NCBI GenBank assembly: GCA_001564055.1
Contig: LKNB01000016.1
Coordinates: 1-50,381, forward strand
Source: Rhodothermaceae bacterium Tc-Br11_B2g6_7
GTDB taxonomy: Bacteria; Bacteroidota; Rhodothermia; Rhodothermales; Salinibacteraceae
Reading direction: 5' to 3'
DNA length: 50,381 nt
Numbering within the stretch: position 1 is the stretch's first letter; each line of letters begins with the position of its first letter. This document shows positions 18,701-25,501 of this stretch, one piece after another. A model generated the notes under the pieces. It was not told the origin of the DNA. It was given only the letters and a program-made list of their open reading frames with translations, and did no database searches. The position numbers and the translations under genes were made by a program.

Positions 18701-21118
18701 TCCCTGCGTGCGCATGTCCAGGTCGTCCCAGAACACGGCCAGGATGTTGTTCGGATTGCCTGTGCTGGGGATGGGCTGGTTGGAGAACCCGCCGCCTGTA
18801 AAGCTACCGAAGTGCAGCCACCCGTTTACGGAAACCGTCACCTGATCCTCAAACTCACCGTACTGTTCGTACGCGAAGGGGAGGTCGACAACCGTGTTAC
18901 CGTCCCAGGTACCCGTAAGGGCCGTTAGCTCATCGCCGATATCAGAGATATCGAAGAAGTCGAAGACCGGGCCGCCGCTTTCGTTGCTGTCGATCCAGGT
19001 GTAGCCGAAGTCATCCGGCCCCCCAGCGCCCAGCAGGATGGGGTTACCGTCGCGCGGATCGTCTTCGCCCTTTTGCAGATCGAGCGTCGGGAAGTCACCC
19101 GGGTCGTTCTGCTGAAGCGCCGGATCGCTCGTCAGCGCGGTTGCGGCAAACGAGGGGAAGGACCATTCCAGCGTGCCTTCGCCATCATTCGTAAACGTCA
19201 GGATCTCATCCTGCTGCGTTCCCACCTCCAGGGTCGATTCCAGCTCGTCCGGCGAGATCACCAGGAACGGTGCGCCTTCGGTTGTAGCGGAGACGACATT
19301 GGAAATGTCGGAGAAGTTCGCGAAGATGTCAGAGGACCGCACCGCAAAGTAGTGGGTCGTGCCCGGTGTTAATCCGGTCACCGTTACCTCTTCCGTGGTG
19401 CCTGCAGCGCCCGGTGTGGGGGCATCATCGAAGGGTGTGGCATCTTCGAAGTTGCCAGCGTCGATCGGACTGGTGGAGAAGCGCAGGTCATACTGCGCTG
19501 CGTTGCCTTCCGGCACCGTCCACTGTAGATCCACGGTGGCCTGGCCTACTGCCACGACCTCGAGGTCATCAATCGCATCCGGCGCTTCGCCATCATCTTC
19601 CTGCAGTAGCTGGAAGACATTGAGGAGCGGGCCAGTCTCGAAGGGGGTATCAATTTCGTCCCCTGTTTCGATAAGGCGGGCCCGTACCAGTTCGGCATCA
19701 AGCCCCGGCTCGTTGGAGGCGAGCAGTGCAGCGGCGCCAGCCACATGCGGTGCTGCCATCGACGTACCGGCCCAGATGGGACCGCCATAGGCGCCGACGT
19801 TCTCGTGCAGCGTGCTAATCACGGGATCGGAGAACGCTTCGCCACCCGGCGCAGCAATCTCAACCCAGTCGCCGAAGTTCGAATACGACGCCTTGTTGTT
19901 GTTGATGTCGGTGGCAGCTACAGCCATCACCGGCGGGTAGAAACCGGGGTAAAAGTTCGCGCTGGAGTTGGAGTTACCCGAGGAGTTGATGTACAATCCT
20001 CCGTTCATCGGGGCATCGGGTCCGCCAGCTTCAGCGATGAAGTAGTCGATGGCATCGAGCACGGCTTGCTCAAAGACGCCGGGTGCGGTGTAGCCCCAAC
20101 TATTGTTGGAAATCACAGCCCCGTTGTCAGCGCCATAGATGGTAGCTTCAGCAAATCCAGCATTGATATTGCTAAAGGTCTGCCCGGTCATGATGCGCAC
20201 GCCGCTATCCGAGGACCCATCGCCACCGGCTACCCCTGAGACGCCTTCCGCGTTGTTCGTCACCGCGGCAATGGTGCCGGAGACGTGAATGCCATGGGAG
20301 TCGCCCTGGGCGTTCGGGTTATTCGGGGAGACGTCGGCGTTATCGTTGGCGAAGTTGTAGCCGTAGATATCGTCGACGTAGCCGTTGCCGCAGGTATCCG
20401 TGCCGTCCTCTTCCTCACAGGGGTTAATCCAGAGGTTTTGCGCGAGGTCGGGGTGATCAATCTGCATACCGGCATCGATAACCTGCACGATGACGTCAGG
20501 GCTACCGGTCTGAATATTCCAGGCTTGCGGCAGGCTGATGTTCTCGTAATGCCACTGATCATCAAAGAGCGGATCGTCCGGGAAATCGTCCACGAGGGCT
20601 TCAACCTGGGCCTCGATCGATTCCATGAAGGAGGTGCCCTCATTCTCGAAGAAGGAGAACGTATGCTCCTTTTCGAGGACGTGCTCGGCAAGCTCCGTGT
20701 TGGGATCGGCGTGGAAGGCCAGCACCGCATCGCGGGTGAGGGCTACATCGCCCGCGTCAAAATACACGCGGTACCAGCGGTCCAGGCCCCAGCGGACATG
20801 CCGCTCGACGTGCCGCTGATCGGTGCGAAACATGCGCTCGATCCGGTTGACCCGGTATTGCGCGTTCAGCTGATCCAGCGAGGCAATACCCAGTTGTGCG
20901 ACGCCGTCCTGCACGTCAAGCTGGATGGAGGGGGCTGCGGTTTCGGCCACCTTTATGTGAAACACGCCCTCAATGACTGCTTCTTCGGGGGCGTTGTGGT
21001 TGAGCTCTTGGGCCAGCGCCGTGGCTGGAAGCAAAAGCAAGATGAGAAGGGATAGAACGGAACCTGACAGCCATTTGGGCACTGCGTCAGGTAGCCACTT
21101 CGTACCGTGATGCTCCAT
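12794..21118 (-). CDS. Giant secreted subtilase, paralogue with an extra ~450-residue module cassette
   Basis: About 2774 residues from the ATG at 21118; the frame is open 32 codons further upstream, but that leader has no match in the paralogue. The signal peptide ends PATALAQE. The S8 triad is Asp215 (VIDAG), His275 (SHGIHVSG), Ser453 (GTSMAAP). Rough order: FnIII 509-613, cassette 614-1064, propeller-like set 1168-1376, HYDIN-like from 1454, second propeller-like set 1703-1896, HYDIN-like from 1963, anchor-J-like jelly-roll 2113-2276, cohesin from 2336, dockerin-like 2486-2543 (GDVSGSGSVTAFDAAL) and a T9SS sorting domain from 2686. The cassette is absent from the 2339-residue paralogue. 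It contains a HYDIN-like strand set, a domain starting DDFGYTWIDSNE with a VFWDDLD segment, and a 'choice-of-anchor D' repeat (IDFGTIIAGTTTTEELTITN). The cohesin-to-C-terminus portion is very similar in DNA to that of the paralogue. A T9SS-exported surface protease is inferred; the substrate is unknown. Confidence 0.93.
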   Translation of the reverse strand: MEHHGTKWLPDAVPKWLSGSVLSLLILLLLPATALAQELNHNAPEEAVIEGVFHIKVAETAAPSIQLDVQDGVAQLGIASLDQLNAQYRVNRIERMFRTDQRHVERHVRWGLDRWYRVYFDAGDVALTRDAVLAFHADPNTELAEHVLEKEHTFSFFENEGTSFMESIEAQVEALVDDFPDDPLFDDQWHYENISLPQAWNIQTGSPDVIVQVIDAGMQIDHPDLAQNLWINPCEEEDGTDTCGNGYVDDIYGYNFANDNADVSPNNPNAQGDSHGIHVSGTIAAVTNNAEGVSGVAGGDGSSDSGVRIMTGQTFSNINAGFAEATIYGADNGAVISNNSWGYTAPGVFEQAVLDAIDYFIAEAGGPDAPMNGGLYINSSGNSNSSANFYPGFYPPVMAVAATDINNNKASYSNFGDWVEIAAPGGEAFSDPVISTLHENVGAYGGPIWAGTSMAAPHVAGAAALLASNEPGLDAELVRARLIETGDEIDTPFETGPLLNVFQLLQEDDGEAPDAIDDLEVVAVGQATVDLQWTVPEGNAAQYDLRFSTSPIDAGNFEDATPFDDAPTPGAAGTTEEVTVTGLTPGTTHYFAVRSSDIFANFSDISNVVSATTEGAPFLVISPDELESTLEVGTQQDEILTFTNDGEGTLEWSFPSFAATALTSDPALQQNDPGDFPTLDLQKGEDDPRDGNPILLGAGGPDDFGYTWIDSNESGGPVFDFFDISDIGDELTALTGTWDGNTVVDLPFAYEQYGEFEDQVTVSVNGWLHFGSFTGGGFSNQPIPSTGNPNNILAVFWDDLDMRTQGRVYTYYDEATNRFIVQWDDVEKSFDGTGTSLTFQAILTPIGGALYQYETMEATLNSATVGIENPDGTDGLQIAFNTDYVEEGLAVQINSPTPDFISFDVTSGEIAEGASQDITATFDASGQIGNTTITGDVVVFSNDPSAPNRDLPVVMNVTGGTPEISVSDDAIDFGTIIAGTTTTEELTITNTGEGAVLSISDLMFDDDAFRVPPATTNLFELMPGESETITVEFAPPSPGAFEGTLSIASNDPATPELDVALSGQAGEAPVLALDPDSFEETLQVGDSSTEILTIANEGGSDLNYGLTIDFMGSEPSNPDHASLFASSGAFDATPAEEISTGQAPTGLSPVEGVHQRTVSLASIDETLYWGVQSAGVGDNVFGFFTGADPGDFIEVGNYTGTGFSNAGDFPLNDDSFVYELDNEGALRAITLEDGSIEELGTVGSDWTGMATDPTDGTYYVSTGTGLFTLDVDALETEQIGSFGLDFMIGIAIDGDGIMYGYDLTTNLLYEIDKETADLTEIGNIGFDANFGQGLTWDSQNDELVMAAFNSTSFQSEFRIVDRTSGSTELVGVLAEQMGWLAVPLGGASEWLAVDPVEGTVAAGESADIDVSFATTFTEDENLIAGFNYLANIDVATNDPATPEASIPVTLTVTGDPAIVLSDDTVDFGTVFAGTSATESLTISNEGVAILEVTSLTSDNAVFDVNGDGFTLMPGASMTVPITFTPDGSGSFEGTLAIANNDQDVDVALVGEGSPFVSLDPTELTETIDLTTGDSTAMQMFSVTNEFDGPLPVSFFIESLQSQNQNLSFTLDLVDEELQRWNELTATERVQRFAPEDYTASADPGAAELRTSSGVGLFAALEDEVGVTGFGNDVFFSNDDIVVFDIGLPEALTVVDDGVDSFAGNFIFGNNEVIYWIDNSDDNLKTYVLEDGSVEVIGELVPESSTEGWTDMETDYTTGITYVTTYDSASGQSRLYSLDPDNADLTFIGDFHSGINIAFAIDDQGQGYGHSITDDVILLVDLETAESEVLGPTGIDANFAQSMTFDTSTGQLLMAAYEGSLAPMPGSLRLVDRETGATTLIGPIGVSSEANELGWFATPGTGISWLSTNISKATIQPGKSVHVKAHFDATDLVQGDYEAQISIVGDELAGQPSEALPVFLTVIGEPELFLSQDALDFGELFVNATSSPQMVTIRNDGTAPVDLDVSIGEGFSFDGPSALSLAPGDAQVYSVTFAPEAVQSFDTELSFDGEVSASVQLTGEGIEAPVLAVDPAGFEDQILIGQTRTYELEVTNAGGNTLEYEAAISSPPQDLASGALEVLLEEDFATGVPPGDWFSAGANDGNNWTTECFGRPADLLPAAVFCWSPSNTGTQRLVTPQLDTGAFSEIVVQFTHTINNFGAADNYDLRLESTGDGGETWTTVAEFFGDDLPITDVMLTIDNEDVGSDEFHLAWVFEGNSFNINEWAFTDVTVAGELNWLTIDPTEGALEAGESLVHTLTADASDLEEGTFELGVLVNTNDPLAPTAFVPFTLTVIENVSVSTPAAELNPNQVANVPVTVSSLDGLDVVSYQFTLEYDPELLSAIGVNTEGTLSEGAEIAVNNEADGVVSVAAFSVGTDGLPDPDAPSLFQLEGEGTLIELVVQAQEALGETTPVATEFLFNEGLGTGSGPGAAADLGTITVVPLFGDIALNLDVTSFDAALALQSTVGLIGLNEAQATAGDVSGSGSVTAFDAALIQQFVVGLIDSFPVEGDESALMAATTAEDARASLAWSDAETNGLFTQLPLVVDDVSGAVTSVAITAPIDGTLMDIQDVQGALPSDWMIAHHVKDDVLRIAMAGATPLESGQVATLAIEWLNEDAQLTFDSEVVVNQNPAESLSAEIGTLPDEFALHGSYPNPFRGDTTIEYELPETAHVRIVVFNVLGQEVAVLVDQEQAAGRYDVRWDGRSTTGAPVASGVYIYRIEAGDFSDTQRATRVR

Positions 21119-21594
21119 GGAGACGAAAGGTTTGGTGGATGAAGAGTACGGGGCCGCACGCATCAGGCGCGTGGTGTACTCGGTCCGCCAGTATCTACTA
21201 CTGAGGCAAGACACACAGGCCTAACGGCGGTTGGTGGCAGCGGCGCCGGGCGTCACGAGGACGTCGGTCGTTCACTGCACCGTACGGGACACCAATCTGG
21301 CCCAACAGAAAAGAAGCATAGGGCAAGGGGGCCAGTCCCGTGAGAAGCAATCCACATGTACTCGTATGTAAGCAAGGTGAATTGATTCAACATTCAAACA
21401 GCACTACATAGGTGCTACTTGCAAGCCGGTGTGTACATACGTCTTTGCCTTCATCAAATACAGACACGAAGTTCTTCATGAGGAGCGAAACCTTCAGCGT
21501 GGACGCTCCTGGGATGAGTTTTTGGTGCGTCTTTGGATGAATCCCCGTATTATTTAACGTCCGGGCAGTGTGTAATGCCCGTGGGTTGCCTGTC
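21119..21594. other. Intergenic leader region of the 2774-residue subtilase
   Basis: About 475 bases, AT-richer at about 21350-21570, between the subtilase start and the pyrC terminator. It presumably contains the subtilase promoter, but no hexamer pair is convincing. A dyad at 21481-21510 (AGGAGCG...CGCTCCT, with an inner AGCGTGGACGCT) could form a leader hairpin. A 69-codon minus-strand frame at 21387-21596 resembles no family I know and is not called. Confidence 0.4.
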
Positions 21595-21640
21595 AAAAAA
21601 CCCAGCCCGCCGCAGGCCTGTATAGGGGGCGGCAGGGGTT
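21595..21640 (-). terminator. Intrinsic terminator downstream of pyrC
   Basis: On the minus strand AACCCCTGCCGCC (21628-21640) pairs with GGCGGGCTGGGTT (21599-21611), 10 of 13 positions, directly followed by T6. It lies about 170 bases after the pyrC stop. The intervening stretch contains a perfect 7-bp hairpin with a three-base loop at 21698-21714 (CCCCGTC/GACGGGG). Confidence 0.75.
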
Positions 21641-21811
21641 AATGGGTAAGGCGAAGTTGGAGTCCACATCACAGGGCTTGCCGCCCCCTGCTGGTTGCCC
21701 CGTCATCGACGGGGATCAGGCTGAAAACCACCGTTGCGGCATCCGCAAGCCGCCGGCGTTTCATGATTGGGGCCGCCTACGCCGTGGCTACGGCAGTGGG
21801 GAAGGCAATGG

Positions 21812-23113
21812 CTACGACGCTTTTCCATTTTCGCCTGCCACAACCCACTGCCCTTTATTGTAAATGCCCCGGGCGCGGCCCACCATGGGGGCATCGATGA
21901 ACGGGGTGTTTTCGCTTTTTGACTGGATATGGGCGTGGGTAAAGGTCCACTCCGAGGTCGCATCAAACACGGTGAGGTTCGCCGGTGCCCCTTCAGCCAG
22001 AGTAGGGGCGGGAAGCCCAAGAATGGCGCGCGGCGCGACGGTCAGCTTGCGCACGGCCTCCAGCACGGAGAGGTGGCCCGGGGCCATCAGCTCGCGCCCG
22101 ATAAGCCCCCAGGCCGTCTCCAGCCCCAGAATGCCGAACGGGGCAGCAATAAACTCTACCTCCTTCTCAAACGCCGCATGCGGGGCATGATCGGTGCAGA
22201 GGGCGTCGATGGTGCCATCGGCCACGCCCGCAATGAGTGCCTGCCGGTCGGCTTCCGGGCGCAGGGGCGGGTGCATCTTGGTGTGCGTGTCGTAGCCTGT
22301 GTCCTCTACCGCCTGGTCCGTGAGCGCGAGGTGATGGGTGCACACCTCAGCTGTCACGCGGACGCCACGCGCCTTCGTACGCCGCACGAGCTCCACCGCC
22401 CGCCCGGTGGAGATATGGGCGACGTGTACGTGGCCGCCGGTGACCTCTGCCAGCAGCAGGTCGCGCGCAATCATAACTTCTTCGGCCAATGCGGGAATGC
22501 CGGGCACGCCCAACCGCGTAGCGACGGCGCCCTCATGCATGTGCCCATGCGGGTTCAGCGTAAGGTCTTCCATGTGGTTGATGATGGGGCGGTCCAGCAT
22601 CGCACTATACTCCAGCGCCCGGCGCATGAGGCCGCTATGCTGCACCGGTGAGCCGTCGTCACTGAAGGCCACCGCGCCGCTTTCTACGAGCATAGCCATC
22701 TCTGTGAGTTCTTTTCCTTCCCGCTGCTTTGACACACAGGCGATGGGGTGCACATCCACCGGCGTGTGCGCGGCTTGCTCGATGATAAACTCCACCACAT
22801 CGCGGGTGTGGATGGGCGGCTCGGTATTGGGCATACAGGCCACGGCCGTGAATCCGCCAACAGCCGCTGCCTGGCAGCCCGTGGCAATCGTTTCTTTGTG
22901 CTCGAAGCCGGGTTCGCGCAGGTGCACGTGCATGTCCATCCAGCCAGGAGAGATGTAGGCTCCGTCGAGATCCACGACCGGTACGCCCTCAACGTTGAGG
23001 TCCGGCCCCACGGCGGCAATGGCGCCGTCGCGGATGTGCACGTCGGCACGCGTTTCGGTGTCAGCGACGGGGTCGAGCACGGTGCCACCGCGCAACAAGA
23101 GGTCGGGGGTCAT
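21812..23113 (-). CDS. pyrC: Dihydroorotase (class I amidohydrolase type)
   Basis: 433 residues, the usual length for bacterial class I dihydroorotases. It cyclises N-carbamoyl-aspartate to dihydroorotate in cytoplasmic pyrimidine synthesis. Visible signatures: the DMHVHLREPG metal site with His62 and His64, the CMPNTEPP loop, HVAHIST and AEVCTHHL histidines, and the CTDHAPH motif with the catalytic Asp. No key residue appears missing. The start ATG at 23113 gives a normal N-terminus leading into LLLRGGTVLDP. It is transcribed alone, divergent from the PRC-barrel-like gene across a ~300-base region that probably holds both promoters, and ends at the terminator at 21595-21640. An allantoinase or hydantoinase assignment is less likely because of the REPG and MPNT motifs. 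Confidence 0.95.
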   Translation of the reverse strand: MTPDLLLRGGTVLDPVADTETRADVHIRDGAIAAVGPDLNVEGVPVVDLDGAYISPGWMDMHVHLREPGFEHKETIATGCQAAAVGGFTAVACMPNTEPPIHTRDVVEFIIEQAAHTPVDVHPIACVSKQREGKELTEMAMLVESGAVAFSDDGSPVQHSGLMRRALEYSAMLDRPIINHMEDLTLNPHGHMHEGAVATRLGVPGIPALAEEVMIARDLLLAEVTGGHVHVAHISTGRAVELVRRTKARGVRVTAEVCTHHLALTDQAVEDTGYDTHTKMHPPLRPEADRQALIAGVADGTIDALCTDHAPHAAFEKEVEFIAAPFGILGLETAWGLIGRELMAPGHLSVLEAVRKLTVAPRAILGLPAPTLAEGAPANLTVFDATSEWTFTHAHIQSKSENTPFIDAPMVGRARGIYNKGQWVVAGENGKAS

Positions 23114-23411
23114 GGCAAAGGAGAGCGGGTAAGGAATGGGCAGGGCTGGCGCTACGCCTCAAAGGTAGGGGCCGTGGCCGAGCGATGCGAGCACGGATGT
23201 CCGGGTTCGTCGTTCCTTCACTTCCGTACGGCTGTCTGGCCGGTCGGCCGCGGTTCGCTTCGGCCCCCACCCCCCGAGCCCGGCGCTATGGGGGCAGAAA
23301 CTGTTACGCCTGCGGAATCCTCCGGGCTTGCGCCCTCATACATGAAGCACAGAAGCGTCCGGGCTGTATAGTAAAAGTAGTGATTATGACGTCTAATCGA
23401 TCAACACTCCC

Positions 23412-23969
23412 ATGACTGACCAACCGCCGCAGGACGATGAATCGCTCATGAGCGTAGATGACGAGACGCTTGTTGGGCTCGATGTCGTAGATATTAACGG
23501 TGAAAAGTTGGGCGTCGTGGCTGAGGTGGAAGAAGCCCGCGGTACGCGCCGCGTCGTCCTAAATCGGGGCACGGCCTACCCGCTGTACGCCATGACCGTA
23601 GGCACGGACGCGCTGATTGTAGACACGGCTGCAATGAAGGAAGCCAACGAAGGCGTTGTGGGCGCAGACGACCCTGATGCGCAACCGCCGGAGGTTATTG
23701 CCGCCGGTCCTGAAGGCTACGTGCAGGATTTTCGCGCGCACTTCGACGCCACCTATGCCGACGCGGAATCGCAGTTCACGAGTTACGAGCCGGCCTACAA
23801 GTTTGGCTATGGTCTCGGCAGTACGGAGGCCAACCAACAGCGCTCGTTCGAAGACGTGGAAGACGAGATCCGCGCCAAGTTTGAGGAAGTAGAGCCGCAC
23901 GTTAACTATGCGCACGTGCGCGAGGCCGTGCGCTATGGCTATGAGCGGATGCAGGAAGACCGCCGGTAG
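23412..23969 (+). CDS. PRC-barrel-like acidic protein of unknown function
   Basis: 185 residues, strongly acidic, no signal peptide or membrane segment. Residues about 18-75 (LVGLDVVDINGEKLGVV, then VVLNRG and YPLYAMTV) look like a PRC-barrel or related small beta-barrel. The C-terminal half (about 105-185) is helical and Tyr-rich, with two AYKFGYGLG / AVRYGYERM-type repeats. That pattern is seen in stress-associated proteins of halophilic and aquatic bacteria. The role is unknown. It is divergent from pyrC and lies about 100 bases before ddl on the same strand, so it may share a transcript with it. The PRC-barrel call is from pattern only. Confidence 0.6.
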   Translation: MTDQPPQDDESLMSVDDETLVGLDVVDINGEKLGVVAEVEEARGTRRVVLNRGTAYPLYAMTVGTDALIVDTAAMKEANEGVVGADDPDAQPPEVIAAGPEGYVQDFRAHFDATYADAESQFTSYEPAYKFGYGLGSTEANQQRSFEDVEDEIRAKFEEVEPHVNYAHVREAVRYGYERMQEDRR

Positions 23970-24074
23970 CCCCACCGGTGGCCTATGACCGCGCCTCAGC
24001 GCCGGGCGAACACGCAGGATTCGTTCGTCGTCGTACAGGCCGTCGGTTGTTTGCTCCCTCATTGCCTCTTCTCC

Positions 24075-25331
24075 ATGGCCTCCTCTCGCCCTCCGCTTAC
24101 CGTGGGCGTCGCTTTTGGCGGCGTTTCCCCCGAGCACGAAGTATCGGTGATCTCGTCGCTCCAGGCCGCGGCCGCGCTGGACCGCGATCGCTACCGCCCG
24201 GTGCCGCTCTACATCGCGAAAGATGGCGCCTGGTACACGGGAGCCCATCTGCTCGACCCCGACACCTTCACCGATCTGGATGCTGCGATTGAGGCGGCGA
24301 TGCCCGTCGTGCTTGATCCGCGCTCGTACCGCACGCTCCGGCTACGCACGGACCCGGGGGGCGGTTGGTTTGGCCCTTCACCCTCCATCATTGAGTTGGA
24401 CGTCGTGCTACCCGGTCTGCACGGCGGAGATGGTGAAAACGGCGGACTGCAGGGCCTGCTGGAGCTTTTCAACGTGCCCTACACGGGTAGCGGCGTGCTG
24501 GGCTCGGCCGTGGGCATGGATAAGGTGCAGGCCAAGCGGCTTTGCCAGCAGCAGAACATTCCGGTGGTCGATTACCTCGCGTTTCAGGAAAGCGATTGGG
24601 GATATCACGAAGATACCTGGCTCGACCGCATCGTGGATACGTTGGGACTGCCTGTAGTGGTGAAGCCGGCGCGGCTGGGCTCCTCCATCGGGATCGCCTT
24701 TGCCGCCGATCGGGCTGCGCTGGATGCAGCGATCGAAGAAGCGCTCCGCTACGATGACAAGGTGCTGGTGGAGCAGGCCGTGCAGCCGCTGCGCGAGATC
24801 AACTGCTCCGTCCTCGGGTCGCCGCAGGCTGCGGAGGCCAGCGTGCTCGAGGAGCCGGTGCGGACCGAGGACGAGGCGCTGCTGACGTATGCGGAAAAAT
24901 ACATGCGAGGGGATGCCGGCCCCGGCAAAGAGGGCGGCCCTTCCGGCGGCGCAAAGCAAGGCGGCGGGAGCGAAGGGATGGCCTCTCTCGACCGCCAGAT
25001 CCCGGCCGACCTCCCGCCTGACCAGGCGCAGCACATCCAGGACCTGGCCGTGCGTACCTTTCAGAGCCTCGACTGCAGCGGCGTAGCCCGCATCGACTTT
25101 CTGCTCAACGGCGATACCGGGGCCGTCTTCTTCAACGAGATCAACACCATTCCGGGCTCTTTTTCATTCTACCTGTGGGAGCCCTCCGGCGTCCCGTTTG
25201 ATGAACTGCTGGACCGGATGATTACGCTGGCCCTCGACCGCCACCGCGAGAAGAATGGCCGCGTGCGATCCTACGACGTCAACCTGCTATCGGAGCGCAG
25301 CCTGCAGGGCGTAAAGGGACAAAAGCAGTAG
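24075..25331 (+). CDS. ddl: D-alanine--D-alanine ligase
   Basis: About 418 residues from the ATG at 24075. The frame is open 30 codons earlier, but the family begins at TVGVAFGGVSPEHEVS. An ATP-grasp enzyme joining two D-alanines for peptidoglycan precursors in the cytoplasm. Motifs: GGVSPEHEVS at the N-terminus, HGGDGENGGLQGLLE, PYTGSGVLGSAVGMDK, VVKPARLGSSIGI, and the metal-binding end GVARIDFL ... NEINTIPGS. Two oddities: the usual GEDG is GENG, and a Gly/Lys-rich low-complexity insert of about 30-40 residues (near DNA 24905-25000) follows YAEKYMRGD in the region of the mobile omega loop. It is longer than typical Ddl (about 300-370). A D-Ala-D-Lac type ligase cannot be excluded from sequence alone. 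Confidence 0.92.
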   Translation: MASSRPPLTVGVAFGGVSPEHEVSVISSLQAAAALDRDRYRPVPLYIAKDGAWYTGAHLLDPDTFTDLDAAIEAAMPVVLDPRSYRTLRLRTDPGGGWFGPSPSIIELDVVLPGLHGGDGENGGLQGLLELFNVPYTGSGVLGSAVGMDKVQAKRLCQQQNIPVVDYLAFQESDWGYHEDTWLDRIVDTLGLPVVVKPARLGSSIGIAFAADRAALDAAIEEALRYDDKVLVEQAVQPLREINCSVLGSPQAAEASVLEEPVRTEDEALLTYAEKYMRGDAGPGKEGGPSGGAKQGGGSEGMASLDRQIPADLPPDQAQHIQDLAVRTFQSLDCSGVARIDFLLNGDTGAVFFNEINTIPGSFSFYLWEPSGVPFDELLDRMITLALDRHREKNGRVRSYDVNLLSERSLQGVKGQKQ

Positions 25332-25501
25332 CACCGGCCCTGGCGGTAAGAGGTTGATCGTAACGGGGTTGGACAATTCGCTGCCGGAACCGCTTTCCGC
25401 ACGCCGCGAGGGCAGGTTAACCAGCTGTAATAGAATCCGAGACGGGAGGGCGTACGTTGTTGTGGATGTTGTCCTGTTCCTATCATCCAACATCCTTGGC
25501 C

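Noticed and set aside
4965-21118. Cellulosome component assignment for the cohesin/dockerin proteins
   Set aside because: No glycoside hydrolase or carbohydrate-binding module is seen, the catalytic domains are proteases and export appears to be by T9SS.
21387-21596. 69-codon minus-strand frame upstream of the pyrC terminator
   Set aside because: It runs into the terminator T-run, has no clear start signal and no similarity that I recognise.
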